Positions 21,483 through 28,212 of a DNA stretch of 64,000 bases are shown here, in pieces. Each line of letters begins with the position of its first letter. Positions within the stretch are counted from its first letter, which is position 1. The notes beneath the pieces are model-generated. The model was given only the letters and a program-made list of their open reading frames with translations. It made no database searches and had not been told where the DNA came from. The DNA lies in contig CAJNDS010000779.1 in assembly GCA_905221605.1 (NCBI GenBank), positions 1,190,001 to 1,254,000 on the forward strand, read 5' to 3'. Source of the stretch: Symbiodinium natans. Its lineage: Eukaryota; Sar; Dinophyceae; Suessiales; Symbiodiniaceae. A program made the position numbers and the translations under genes.

Positions 21483-24400
21483 GGGGGGTTTGGGTTTACT
21501 GGCTGCAAGAATAGGGTCTACTGTAGGGTTGATGGCAGAAACAAATGTCTCAGATTCTGGTTTCTTGACTTGGACCAACTGGAGGTGGCGCTCGGCCAGA
21601 TTGGGGTGGAGCACCCGAAATACTTTGGGATGTCCCCCCCTTGTACTAACAGCTCCTTAGCAGGGATTATAATAGGGGGTACTAGAATCCCTATTAAGGA
21701 CTGTTAGTACCTGTCTCCAGAACCAGGAGCTACATTGGGACTTTCTTCCGCCCGGGCCAGCTGCAGCCGTGCGAGCCTCCGTGCTGGCGGCCGTCGTCGC
21801 CTGCTTCGCACTGGGTGCCGGGAGCTGGCTGTATGTGGCGCCCGTGCTTTTCTCCAGCATGTTCGTTTGCTTGTGGCAATTTTTGCTTTTTGTGTCGTGT
21901 TAGGTTTAGGTCTAAGAGTCTAGGTATTTCAGGGTTGTACTACACCGGCCTTTCAGCGGTTGGACTTTCCCCACAGGGCCTCCCAACCAGAGTTTCCATT
22001 CCCAGGTGCAATCTCGCCGCGAACCCATGCAACCGCACGTGGCCTACCTGATGCAGGCCTAAACCCTACACCCTAAACCAGAAACCCTAAACCCTGAGTT
22101 TCCCTGCCCGAAGGCCCTAAAGCTGGAATCCCCAAGCCTGATTCACGTCCAAGTCTGTATCAAGGGACTTTAAAGGAGCAGGCACCTTACTCAGGGGTTA
22201 CTTAGGGGTTACTTAGGGGTTATTTAGGGGCTACTTGGAGTTACAAAGGGGAATGAGATTAAGGGTCCCTTGTAGAGTCCGCTCCTGATCTGCACGAACT
22301 GCAGGCCTACAAGACGGAGTGCTCGATCTGGGAGGTGCGGCTAGCTGCTGTTGACCTCTAAACGGCTGGATCAGGGAACCCGGTTGCGCAGGTCTAGGTA
22401 GAGCCTGTTGATCCTGATGGACGCCTGCTACCCTCAGATCGAGCGCCTCGTGCGGAAGATGCTTCTGGCCTTAGTCACGGCCATGCTCCCGGTGACGCTG
22501 TCGCCTGCCGCCTGCCCGCGTTCAGGGTTCAGAGTCTGAATCGTCGAGCCAAGGACTTCGCAAGCTTGTTGGGACCGTATTCCCTTGCTGTCTACATATG
22601 CTAAATGTAGATATCCACAATCCCCAATGTAGCCTAGGATTCGGGGCCCCTAAAGGCCCCCCCCCCTTTCCCCAAACACAGGCGCTGCAGATGGAGGCGG
22701 TGAGCCTGATCCTCACAGCCTCAGTGGGCCTGCACTTCTACTTCCAGCCCTACAAGGCTGCCGTGCATGGGTGCGTGAGTTTCGGGTTTGCAGGCTTTTT
22801 TGGGATTTGTGGTTTGCAGGCTTTTTTGGGATGTCTGGGATGTATGGAGTTTATAGGGTTTACAGGGTTTACAGGACATAGGGTTCAGGGTCGGCTTCCG
22901 AAGCCATCAGAAGCCTACTGCAAAAGGGTTCAGGGTCTTTGGTCATCTGGGTCTCTTTCTTGGGTGGGAATTGGGGTGCTAAGGGTTCAGGGTAGGGCTG
23001 GGTAGTGGCTGTGATCTGTTTCGCTGTTCTGTCCTGAGTTAATAGACATCTTCGGCTGTCTCCACGAATCGGCCTCCAGATGGCAATAGATCTCCAAAAG
23101 CGTATAGCCGCGGTTTAGGGTTTAGGGTTTGGGGTTTAGGGAATGTGGTAATTTGCAATGGCTTTAACAAATACCAACCAAACGTGTGCAAAAGGGTTTA
23201 GGGTTTAGGAGTGCAGGGCCAAGCACATCCTGCATCGCACTGCGTAACGGCCGGAGGCATGCAACCCGCGACAGCCACTTCCTTCAAATCGTTCGGCCAA
23301 CATACAAGCCAACCGCTTCCTATTTTGCTTCCACCACATCTGCAATTTTGGCCTTTGAGCTCTGGCATCTGCTCCTGCGCACAGCACAGCGTCGGGACCT
23401 CTCATCTTCACAGGCATCGTAAGGGGTTGAGCCGCATCACCATGCTGTTGAACACTCTCATGCCTTGCGAACCTACAGTATCGCTTTTTGCCCCGACCTC
23501 GTGTTGAAGTTGCTGCAACGGGAGAGGTGTTTCTTGGACCATGGGATGAAGCTCCTGTGGCCTCTACCTTGCATCTGCCCTCCTCAAATGATCTCTGTGA
23601 CCCAAAGTCTACAGTACAACAAGGACGGTTTCGAATGAGGTGCCTTGAAATGTCGTGCCGCATGCCCTGGGCACCCCTCATTAGCCTTGGCGAATCACAG
23701 GTGCAAGAATCTAACTTTTGGTGGCCTACTAGCAGGTTGATAGCTAGGCTTGGCATGTTGCAGATCGTCCCTGTCGGAGGTCGATTTCTTCAACAACTCC
23801 GAGATTGCGCTGTTGCCAGGACTTGATAGCGATTCTCCACTGTTTTGATGAATGAGAACGGCCAGAAGAGTAGTGGTGGGCGGCGGACGGACGAACTAGA
23901 GGCAATGCAATGAAAACCACTGTAGCCTCAGCTTACTAATCTGAGCCTTTGTAGGGAATTTAGGACGATGTGCATCGGAACCTGGCACAGAACCAAGTTT
24001 AGTCCTGGCGTTGACCATGACTGGGCTTACGACGTGCCTTGTGGCCAACGACCTCCATTGGGCGAGAACCATGCTGACGCAACAGGTGCCGATCCCATGG
24101 GAGGAGGGTATTGCTCGGGTTTATAGGGTTTAGGGGTTTAGGGTTTAGGGCGAAAGGTCATGAAGGAATCAAGTATTGCCAGACCATGAAGGCATGTTCA
24201 GGCGCCCCCCAACCTAAACCCTAAACCCTGCCGTCCCTCGGCAGATGTCTGAGTTCGATTGTGTGTTATTTTGTTTAACGGTTCCTTGTTTGTCTGTTTG
24301 TCTGTTCGTTTGTCGTTTTGTTGATTTTGTTGCTTGTATGCATATGTGTATATGTGTGTGTCATGGTAGGTAGCCGATGTCTGAGTTGTCGGGAGTCGGG

Positions 24401-27192
24401 ATGCATTCACATGCGTTCGGCGAGCGGTGACGTTGCATGTGCAGCCTCCTTCAGATTTGACTCAACAGATGTTGCGTGCAGGCTCATGCTGGGGATGTAG
24501 GTTCACTTACCTGTTCCCTAGATCCCAAGCTCCGCGATGACCACCCTCAGCTTGGGATGCGTCCCCCTTATACTAACAGTCCTTAATAGGGATTCTAGCC
24601 TTAAACCCTAAACCCTAAACCCTAAACCCTAAACCCTAATAGGGGGTACTATCATCCCAATTAGGGACTGTTCGTCTGCGGGGGAACATCCCCACCCTCC
24701 GCAGCCAGGTGATGATCTTTCTGATTTGCTTCCTGGCGGCAGCTCCCAAGCTGCAGAACTTCGCGGGCTTAGGGCTTAGGGCTTAGGGTTTAGGGTTTAG
24801 GGTTTAGGGTTTTAGGGTTAAAGCACACTCCGGGCGCGGACCTCAGAAGCCTGTTGCAAAAGGGTTTTAGGGTTTAGAACAAGCAAACCTTGGAGCTGTG
24901 CCCAAAACCTTTCAGGGTTTCAGGGTTTAGGGTTCCAACCGGCAGTGTTCGAAGAGGCCTGGATGCAAAAGGGTTTGGAACCCTACATTTTTTCAGGGTC
25001 TAGGGTTTACGGTTTAGGGTGTTTTGAGAACCCACGCTTCCTCTGCTCAGGGGGTCTGTCTAGTGATGATGCTCCGCTTCGCCTTCGCGTTTCTTGCCGA
25101 GCGCCGCGCGCGGGCGGCCTTGAAAGGCTTGAGCGGGAGTGGCACAGGCCGCAACCCCGCTGAAGGTGCTGTAGGCCGTCGCAATTTGCCATAGCGGTGA
25201 AGCCTTCGTTCAGCCAGCGTTGGCAGACAAACCAAAAATCCCGTCGGTGTGTTGGCTTGGGGCTTAAGAGCGGCGCGGAGCCTTGCAGCGGCTATGGATG
25301 CTGCCCAAGTTGGGATTTCGGGGCCCGCTTCAACTTAGCTTTGGTTTCTGGAGTGTGGCTACGTCGGGCTTGATTCTGAGGGCCGCTGAGCACCGAGCAC
25401 CCCAGGGCCTGACTTGTTGAGACCAGCCTCCATGTCTTCATGGGCTCCACTAGGGCCAGTAGGGGTCGTGCATGAGGGCCAAGATGCAACAAGTAGGGTT
25501 TAGGGTTTAGGGTTTAGGGATCTCGTGGCAGCTATTTGTGTTCAGATGAGCTGTGGGAAGCCCCAAAGGGCGCTTCGCCAAAGCAATGGGCTGTGGCGCA
25601 TCTGCGAAGGTAGCAGTCGAGGCGCGGCAAAGTTGCCGAAAGAATTCTTGTGAAGGGGCCCGATAGGCTCTGAACCACAAACGCCTTAAAGTGTCTGGTT
25701 CTTGGTAGATCTTCGAGAAGTGAAGTATCCCACACTCAAAACTACGATGGTTTTTACAGGCTGCCGCCGCCTTCAATACCCTGCTAACCAGACAGCCCAC
25801 GAAGCTCTGACCTGCCCCCGCTTTCATGGCACCTTTTCACAAATCATAACTGCGCTTCTAACCCATTTGTACGCCCCCTTAGTGCCCGAATATGATTACA
25901 GTAATTGTAAGTACAGTTGGAAGTACAGTTGCAATCCTGAACCCTAAACCCTAAACCCTATATAAACCCTAAACCCTAAACCCTAAACCCTAAACCCTAA
26001 ACCCTAAACCCTAAACCCTAAAACCTAAACCCTAAACCCTAAACCCTAAACCCTAGAAGTACAGTTCTCATTGGTTCAGAAGTACCATGAGCCTCCAAGC
26101 ACTCCGCCAGCCTCAGCCGGGAGCTCACCCTTCGAAGCCCGCGCAAGGGGACCAGGCGCGGTTTGGGGTTTAGGGTTTAGGGTTTGGGGTTCAGGTTTCG
26201 GGTTTAGGGTTTAGGGACTGCTTTGTTCGGGATTAAGGGGCTGCTTTGCTGGGCAGCTGCAGTTGGGGTGGCTACCATGGGCATCGCCTTTTCTCATCTT
26301 GCCATGCACGTATACTCCGTAGTGGCTGTTAAAAGGCTTCTGAGCGCCCAGTGACGGCCGTTCAGCCTAAAACGCCGGATGCTGTTTTTTTTTTTCGTTC
26401 GGGTTTAGGGTTTAGGGTTTAGGGTTTAGGGTTTAGGGCCGGCGGGGCGGGGGGCCGGGGGGGTGTGAGGGGGTGGGAAATCAGTCGCCAGGACGTTGGC
26501 GTGGTCCTTGCTGACCCACCCGTTGCTTGGACAGCGGTCGAGCAGCTAAGAATAAAATAGGGTTTAGGGTTGAGGGTTTAGGGTTTAGGGAAATAATAAT
26601 TATAGTAGCAATGCTAATATTATTGTTAAGGTAATGATTTGGTAATTTTCAGAGCGGCCCGGACAGCCTCCCAAGCAAGCTCCCCAAACCTTCCCTGGAG
26701 TTCGGAATCGCCGGGCAAGTGTTCGGGTTTAGGGTTTAGGGTTTACGGAAGTTCGGATTCTTACTTTGGCCCGGTTCCCCGACTCGCTTTCTGCGTTTCA
26801 TTCCGCGCAGTTCCGGTTCTGAGGTTCGGGTTAGGTACACTCGGTCTGTTGAGTTTGGGCGGACAGAGGGCTCAGACGTCTGAGGCCTTATGGCTTTGCG
26901 CGCCCCTGCTCCCTGAACCCTGGACCCTAAACCCTAAATCCGCTCCCTCGGCCCAGGGCGAGACCAACGAGGCGAACCAGGCAAACGAGGTGGCCGAGCC
27001 AGCTGAGCCAGCTGCCAAGGCAGACCACTTCCTATATCCCCCTTTAGGGTTTAGGGTTTAGGGAATTAATTTCTATTCTTGTTTATAGAAAACCCAAAGA
27101 GGATATGAAAAATATTATGTTTATTAAGGTTCTAAGGGGAGGATAGCTTCAGGGAAACTGGCGCCCTGATCCTTGGTTCCCCGACAAAGTAG
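6118..27192 (+). CDS. Large beta-helix repeat membrane protein gene, multi-exon (gene model)
   Basis: Exons read by eye, in order. Beta-helix coils: 6118, 7439, 7673, 10828, 11244, 11897, 12759, 13710, 14258, 14677. Cys-rich segments: 15377, 15674, about 15872, 16170. Membrane helices: about 16400, 17747, 18838, 20134, 21767, 21991, 22305, 22438, 22682, 23764, 24003, 24709. Tail: 26080, 26653, 26957, 27151. The coils read GG-x-L/I-x-V...G-x-x-F, with cysteine/serine turns, like polymorphic-membrane-protein or adhesin right-handed beta-helices. The rest resembles EGF/GCC2-type Cys modules and a multi-pass C-terminus. This is a familiar dinoflagellate surface protein layout; the ligand is unknown. 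Many junctions are in phase (22305 to 24709, and 26080 to the stop); others are not resolved. The first three exons could belong to a neighbouring gene. Confidence 0.65.
6238..6264. repeat. TTTAGGG tract downstream of an exon
   Basis: Three copies of TTTAGGG 40 bp after the coil exon. With 6067-6106 it brackets the exon in inverted orientation. Confidence 0.8.
6348..6440. repeat. GGGGTACC...GTAAACCCCC repeat element (family C)
   Basis: Motif order: GGGGTACCTTGTTGGGGTCC, CCTACTATTTGGGGGTC, GGGGTCCCT, TTCGTAAACCCCC. Related copies lie at 29408, 31468, 38517 and, inverted, at 32553 and 37370. Ends are partly complementary, so it is probably a non-autonomous palindromic element. Confidence 0.6.
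6517..6583. repeat. TTTAGGG tract
   Basis: About nine uninterrupted copies of TTTAGGG. No coding segment is seen between it and the satellite at 6750. Confidence 0.9.
6752..7140. repeat. TATATG microsatellite
   Basis: Long array of TATATG/TATGTA hexamers with degenerate edges. Open frames over it in both directions encode only Tyr/Ile/Cys/His repeats and are artefacts. Confidence 0.95.
7439..7522 (+). CDS. Beta-helix coil exon 2
   Basis: Reads [20 protein letters not shown] then SCTAEYFGG. The acceptor is GGGCAG before GTGGG. The exon ends TTCGGAG before GC. A GT donor six bases later (7529) is an alternative. Confidence 0.65.
7673..7756 (+). CDS. Beta-helix coil exon 3
   Basis: Reads [20 protein letters not shown] then NASAGESGG. 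The acceptor is GTGCAG before GTGCC. The exon ends GTGGAG before GC. The frame stays open to a consensus-like GTGAGTAAG donor at about 7843, so a longer exon including a Cys pair (RCSDCCEG) is possible. Confidence 0.65.
7843..8633. other. No gene identified
   Basis: Unique-looking sequence without convincing coding segments. Short frames on both strands lack family features. Confidence 0.4.
8634..8659. repeat. CCCTAAA tract
   Basis: Three to four CCCTAAA copies, about 170 bp upstream of the presequence ATG at 8829. Confidence 0.8.
8829..9019 (+). CDS. First exon: signal/transit-like presequence
   Basis: The ATG frame encodes a basic start ([15 protein letters not shown]), a hydrophobic core ([12 protein letters not shown]) and an FQPP motif after a possible signal cleavage site. 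A basic Ala/Arg stretch follows. This resembles a bipartite presequence of a peridinin-plastid protein, or a plain signal peptide. The frame reaches a stop at 9021, but a GT donor at 9020 could start an intron. It probably joins the EF-hand exon at about 9690-10025, although the exact junction could not be fixed in phase. Confidence 0.5.
9390..9600. repeat. ATAATG-type microsatellite in AT-rich DNA
   Basis: Degenerate TATAATGA/TGTAATGA array inside an AT-rich stretch (9030-9690). It probably lies in the intron between the presequence and the EF-hand exon. Confidence 0.85.
9690..10025 (+). CDS. EF-hand pair protein with a membrane segment
   Basis: The frame ends with a stop at 10023-10025. 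It contains a hydrophobic stretch ([15 protein letters not shown]) and then two canonical 12-residue EF loops: [12 protein letters not shown] (9843-9878) and [12 protein letters not shown] (9927-9962). Both have acidic residues at positions 1 and 3 and Glu at 12, and should bind calcium. The exon start is uncertain; AAG before GACCTGCCC at 9705 is one acceptor. With the presequence at 8829 the product would be a small membrane-anchored or organelle-targeted calcium sensor. It lies between exons of the beta-helix gene model. Confidence 0.65.
   Translation, partial: NVAAKDLPEEYRRIGPLKLGPRPRPFGLLLMPFVLYVYFMADGRRTVFRRLDTDGDKLLSPSELSGALGELPAGTFQAVDTDASGGIDTKEWLLSFLHTDLLTFDGSQGLS
10389..10512. repeat. 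TATAGGGGTC...GGCCCCTATA palindromic element (family E)
   Basis: Ends TAATATAGGGGTCGGAA and CAGGCCCCTATATTA are near-inverted repeats. Internal motifs TATTCCCTTATGG and ACTATAGTAA are shared with copies at 13385, 29795 and 30270. It is probably a non-autonomous, MITE-like element. Confidence 0.65.
10662..10740. repeat. CCCTAAA tract upstream of an exon
   Basis: About eleven uninterrupted CCCTAAA copies; the coil exon begins 88 bp further on. Confidence 0.95.
10828..10921 (+). CDS. Beta-helix coil exon 4
   Basis: Reads [20 protein letters not shown] then RCSSGREGG. The acceptor is GCCAG before GTGGG, and the end is GGGAG before GC. It closely resembles the coil at 12759 ([12 protein letters not shown]), which suggests local exon duplication. 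Confidence 0.7.
11098..11210. repeat. CCCTAAA/CCCTGAA tract
   Basis: Degenerate tract ending about 33 bp before the coil exon at 11244. Confidence 0.9.
11244..11326 (+). CDS. Beta-helix coil exon 5
   Basis: Reads [20 protein letters not shown] then NSRAETHGG. The acceptor is GAGAG before GTGCC, and the end is CGGAG before GC. CCCTAAA tracts flank it on both sides. Confidence 0.7.
11337..11415. repeat. CCCTAAA tract
   Basis: About eleven copies immediately after a coil exon. This is an exception to the usual rule that TTTAGGG follows exons. Confidence 0.9.
11538..11587. repeat. TTTAGGG tract
   Basis: Seven copies; the preceding 120 bp have no clear exon. Confidence 0.9.
11664..11880. repeat. 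CCCTAAA tract passing into a CCCTATAAA 9-mer array
   Basis: Canonical heptamers change to a long run of nine-base CCCTATAAA units, then stop 16 bp before the coil exon at 11897. The reverse frame over the array (repeated IGF) is an artefact. Confidence 0.95.
11897..11977 (+). CDS. Beta-helix coil exon 6
   Basis: Reads [20 protein letters not shown] then CSADSYGG. The acceptor is GGGAG before GTGCG, and the end is TGGAG before GC. A TTTAGGG tract begins at 12001. Confidence 0.7.
12532..12660. repeat. TCCTAC microsatellite
   Basis: Array of CTCCTA hexamers, degenerate at the 3' end, followed by CCCTAAA copies (12668-12715). Confidence 0.9.
12759..12824 (+). CDS. Beta-helix coil exon 7
   Basis: Reads [18 protein letters not shown] then LHGG. 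The end is CGGAG before GC. The start lacks an AG (CCATG before GTGGG), so this exon may be mutated or may start elsewhere. Confidence 0.55.
12858..12955. repeat. TTTAGGG tract, interrupted
   Basis: TTTAGGG copies with an embedded TTCAAAAAGGGTGTAGGG motif like the leader seen before other G-rich tracts. Confidence 0.85.
13060..13165 (+). CDS. Possible beta-helix coil exon 8
   Basis: Reads [18 protein letters not shown] with coil-like spacing. No decisive splice sites. Confidence 0.35.
13385..13498. repeat. TATAGGGGCC...GACCCCTATA palindromic element (family E)
   Basis: Begins AATATAGGGGCCTTAATC and ends AATTATTCCGACCCCTATATTA, with GGGGGTTATTATAGTA inside. It is inverted relative to the copy at 10389. 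Confidence 0.7.
13710..13795 (+). CDS. Beta-helix coil exon 9
   Basis: Reads [20 protein letters not shown] then AKASDRS. The acceptor is CAGCAG before GAGC. CCCTAAA (13619-13690) lies upstream and TTTAGGG (13805-13885) downstream. Confidence 0.65.
13805..13885. repeat. TTTAGGG tract downstream of an exon
   Basis: About eleven copies directly after coil exon 9. Confidence 0.95.
14110..14254. repeat. CCCTAAA tract ending at a splice acceptor
   Basis: About sixteen copies and then variants. The last unit is CCCTAG, so the tract runs to within a few bases of the acceptor of the exon at 14258. Confidence 0.95.
14258..14338 (+). CDS. Beta-helix coil exon 10
   Basis: Reads [20 protein letters not shown] then PASANQGG. 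The acceptor is CTAGAG before GTGG, and the donor is GCTGTG. CCCTAAA/CCCTAAG follows at 14353-14475. Confidence 0.7.
14353..14475. repeat. CCCTAAG/CCCTAAA tract
   Basis: Variant-rich tract with CCCTAAGC units just after exon 10. Confidence 0.9.
14677..14950 (+). CDS. Long beta-helix exon 11
   Basis: Contains two or more coils, including [20 protein letters not shown] and [18 protein letters not shown]. The acceptor is GCAAG before GTC. The 3' end is not fixed; the frame runs open past 14950. Confidence 0.65.
15377..15477 (+). CDS. Cys-rich exon
   Basis: Reads [20 protein letters not shown]. The spaced cysteines fit the EGF/GCC2-like region that follows beta-helix repeats in this family. The acceptor is ACCAG and the donor GTCCGT. 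Confidence 0.5.
15674..15762 (+). CDS. Cys-rich exon, CPNKACPGG type
   Basis: Reads [17 protein letters not shown] then [13 protein letters not shown]. The acceptor is GTGCAG and the donor GTGTGA. Confidence 0.6.
15872..15925 (+). CDS. EGF-like exon fragment
   Basis: Reads [13 protein letters not shown], an EGF-like C-x-GYEGPG pattern. Boundaries are uncertain. CCCTAAA copies lie at 15785-15835. Confidence 0.45.
16170..16258 (+). CDS. Cys-rich exon, GYARGD type
   Basis: Reads [20 protein letters not shown] then [10 protein letters not shown]. The acceptor is GCAAG before GTGC. CCCTAAA lies upstream (16115-16150) and TTTAGGG downstream (16285-16325). Confidence 0.65.
16400..16530 (+). CDS. 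Membrane-helix exon
   Basis: Reads [20 protein letters not shown], a plausible transmembrane helix. The acceptor is GCTAG. The 3' edge is unknown. Confidence 0.5.
17103..17285. repeat. Degenerate tandem repeat, CCTCCGCTTGGGT unit
   Basis: Five copies of roughly GCCTCCGCTTGGGTC-x-x-TCAAGC at variable spacing (27-50 bp). Confidence 0.75.
17545..17730. repeat. CCCTAAA/CCCCAAA tract with internal duplication
   Basis: A segment of about 60 bp with CCCCAAATCC and CCCCAGACCC variants occurs twice. Pure CCCTAAA then leads to the exon at 17747. Confidence 0.9.
17747..17840 (+). CDS. Membrane-helix exon
   Basis: Reads [19 protein letters not shown] after a charged start (FSKGERAA). The acceptor is GCCCAG and the donor GC (GCTTGG). 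A TTTAGGG tract begins at 17851. Confidence 0.7.
18362..18435. repeat. TTTAGGG tract
   Basis: Variant-containing G-rich tract. A C-run followed by an A-run lies 40 bp upstream (18317-18345). Confidence 0.9.
18838..18948 (+). CDS. Exon of the membrane protein, loop segment
   Basis: Reads [20 protein letters not shown] then [10 protein letters not shown]. The acceptor is ACCAG. CCCTAAA lies just upstream and TTTAGGG starts near 18968. Confidence 0.6.
19085..19185. repeat. Palindromic element (family G)
   Basis: GCTTACTGTTG at the left is matched by CAACAGTAAG at the right, around TACATAGGGGGATATAGGGTACC. An inverted copy lies at 28812-28925. Confidence 0.6.
19505..19725. repeat. C-run/A-run junctions with CCCTAAA fragments
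   Basis: Three runs of about 11-22 C followed by A-rich sequence (19546, 19626, 19688), two of them next to GGATCATAT motifs. No coding signal. Confidence 0.7.
19965..20096. repeat. CCCTAAA tract with CCCTAAAAA units
   Basis: Contains a run of nine-base CCCTAAAAA variants within canonical heptamers and leads to the exon at 20134. Confidence 0.95.
20134..20195 (+). CDS. Membrane-helix exon
   Basis: Reads [20 protein letters not shown]. The acceptor is GGCAG and the donor GC (GCCCCT). The last part of the exon plus the start of the intron is duplicated at 20299. Confidence 0.7.
20214..20298. repeat. TTTAGGG tract flanked by duplicated exon sequence
   Basis: G-rich tract ending in TTGAGGG variants. 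A 23-base exact repeat of the exon end (20178-20200 and 20299-20321) flanks it. Confidence 0.9.
20398..20434. repeat. TTTAGGG tract
   Basis: Five copies of TTTAGGG. Confidence 0.9.
21440..21478. repeat. GA dinucleotide microsatellite
   Basis: About nineteen GA repeats next to TTTAGGG/TTTTAGGG variants (21355-21436). Confidence 0.95.
21627..21712. repeat. Palindromic element, GGGATGTCCCCC type (family B)
   Basis: Left arm CTTGTACTAACAG and right arm CTGTTAGTAC are inverted repeats around AGGGATTATAATAGGGGGTAC. The right terminus is cut short. Confidence 0.75.
21767..21855 (+). CDS. Membrane-helix exon
   Basis: Reads [20 protein letters not shown] then LYVAPVL. The acceptor is CTGCAG; a start at 21761 is an alternative. 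Confidence 0.6.
21991..22056 (+). CDS. Exon joined to 22305
   Basis: Reads [19 protein letters not shown]. The donor is GC (GCCTAA). Joining to 22305 gives [14 protein letters not shown] in phase 0. Confidence 0.65.
22186..22250. repeat. Short tandem repeat, GGGGTTACTTA unit
   Basis: Four to five copies of ACTTAGGGGTT-type units in the intron between the exons at 21991 and 22305. Confidence 0.8.
22305..22334 (+). CDS. 30-bp micro-exon
   Basis: Reads [10 protein letters not shown]. The acceptor is CTGCAG and the donor GTGCGG. It is phase 0 on both sides and joins in frame to the exons at 21991 and 22438. Confidence 0.6.
22438..22509 (+). CDS. Membrane-helix exon
   Basis: Reads [20 protein letters not shown] then LSPA. 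The acceptor is CCTCAG and the donor GC (GCCTGC). Confidence 0.65.
22682..22770 (+). CDS. Membrane-helix exon ending in a PYK motif
   Basis: Reads [20 protein letters not shown] then YKAAVHG. The acceptor is ACACAG and the donor GTGCGT. It ends in phase 2, matching the exon at 23764. Confidence 0.75.
23764..23819 (+). CDS. Connecting exon
   Basis: Reads [18 protein letters not shown]. Phases (2 in, 1 out) fit both neighbours. The donor is GA (GACTTG), a non-canonical type known in dinoflagellates. Confidence 0.6.
24003..24085 (+). CDS. Membrane-helix exon
   Basis: Reads [19 protein letters not shown] then ARTMLTQQ. The acceptor is TTTAG and the donor GTGCCG. It joins 23764 in phase 1 and 24709 in phase 0. 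Confidence 0.65.
24554..24692. repeat. Palindromic element (family B) with CCCTAAA insert
   Basis: Left arm GGGATGCGTCCCCCTTATAC plus TAACAGTCC, right arm GGGACTGTTCG and GGGGGAACATCCC. A CCCTAAA tract (24601-24640) sits inside the loop. Confidence 0.75.
24709..24776 (+). CDS. Membrane-helix exon
   Basis: Reads [19 protein letters not shown]. The acceptor is AGCCAG. The putative donor GCTTAGGG is the first unit of the G-rich tract itself, so intron and tract start together. Confidence 0.65.
25064..25150 (+). CDS. Possible tail exon
   Basis: Reads [20 protein letters not shown] in one frame. The phase to neighbours is unresolved and another frame is also open. Confidence 0.35.
25935..26056. 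repeat. CCCTAAA tract
   Basis: About fifteen copies ending CCCTAG just before a GAAGTACAG repeat of the sequence on its left side (AAGTACAGTT occurs at 25920 and again at 26057). Confidence 0.95.
26080..26160 (+). CDS. Pro/Ser-rich tail exon
   Basis: 27 codons starting [20 protein letters not shown]. Phase 0 on both sides. The acceptor is TTCAG. The donor GTTTGGGG is the first base of a G-rich telomere-type tract. Confidence 0.65.
26653..26718 (+). CDS. Tail exon
   Basis: 22 codons: [18 protein letters not shown] then IAGQ. Phase 0 on both sides. The acceptor is TTTTCAG, the donor GTGTTC, with TTTAGGG following at 26729. Confidence 0.6.
26957..27031 (+). CDS. Acidic Ala/Glu tail exon, interrupted by an introner
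   Basis: Reads [20 protein letters not shown] then KADHF. It ends at the CTTC target duplication of the element at 27032 and continues in the same frame at 27151. Confidence 0.65.
27032..27146. mobile_element. Introner-like element, copy 1
   Basis: Starts CTATATCCCCCTT and ends AAGGGGAGGATAG, which are inverted repeats. CTTC flanks it on both sides (27028-27031, 27147-27150). About 20 bases of TTTAGGG repeat sit inside it just after the left terminus, where the other copies read GGGAT. Confidence 0.75.
27151..27192 (+). CDS. Terminal segment with stop codon
   Basis: After removing the introner and one CTTC copy, the frame reads [15 protein letters not shown] and stops at 27190. It is probably the C-terminus of the membrane protein. 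Confidence 0.55.
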   Translation, partial: RETGALILGSPTK

Positions 27193-28112
27193 TTGGGGGG
27201 GGGGGGGCGCGCGTCGAATTTTGGCCAACAGAAGTTGAACTGCTTGGAAGTTGGACTGCTTGCTTTAAACACTTCGTGGGTTTGATTTTGTGGGAATCTT
27301 CTGCCTTTCAAAGCAATGTTGCGAAAAGTTTACTCCTTGTGTACCGGTGTACCCGAAGGTAATTGCTTGTACGGCACGGGTGATTGAGATGTCAGGCATG
27401 AGTTCCAGGGGCCTTGAGACTCCTTGGGCCTCCGCAGCGCATGTCCCGGCCGATCGAAGCGCCAGTCGATCGATGGATGTGGTCAGGGGGGCTGTAAGAG
27501 CAGTTTTGGAGGTGTCCATGAGTGCAGACTTCCATGGTAGGGGTCATACTTGGGCCCAGGATTTCGAAAGGCGGGGTCGCCATGGAACATTGCATCAGCA
27601 TGAGGTGAAAAAAAGGGGGATTGCCGGACAGGGACCCAGCGCTTCGGTCGTTCGAGGGCGTTTTCTGGGCCGACTAGTTGCGCCATTGATTAGGCCATTA
27701 GTTGTGCCATTGATTAGCATGAATTCTCAAATTGAGGCCCCTGAACCCTAAACAGAAAACCCTAAGCCCTAATCTCTTGTTCTCTATCGCATACCTGATG
27801 AACCCTAAGCCTTACAGAGGCCTGATGTGCGGGAACAGGGACAGTTAATTAGGGCTTTAAGGTTTAGGGTTTAGGGTTTAGGGCTTCAGCCGCGCTTTAT
27901 GACTTCCTAGACGTGACTCCCCAGGCCGTGAAAAAACGACAGCACTGTGTACTTACGCCGCATCCCGCAAAAATGCACCCTAAACCCTAATCCCTAAAGC
28001 CTAAACCCCAAACCCCAAACCTCAAACCCTAGTGATCCCATTGGGGTCTGCTAGGCGGGTGGCAAAAACCTCAAACCCTAATTAATCCCTAAGAAGTTTG
28101 CAAACCCCACAT

Positions 28113-28212
28113 GTCGGATCCCGGAGGAACCGGAAGTGGCAGAGAAAGCCGTGCAGCCCTGCACGGTGTCGGGCGAGCTGGGAAGTTGGGAAGCTGTGAA
28201 AAAGTTCTTTGG
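28113..28212 (+). CDS. Upstream exon of paralogue 1
   Basis: Reads IPEEPEVAEKAVQPCTVSGE then LGSWEAVKKF. The part VQPCTVSGELGSWEAV matches VQPALVEGEFLTWEAV near 33131, upstream of paralogue 2. CCCTAAA lies before and TTTAGGG after. Confidence 0.5.
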
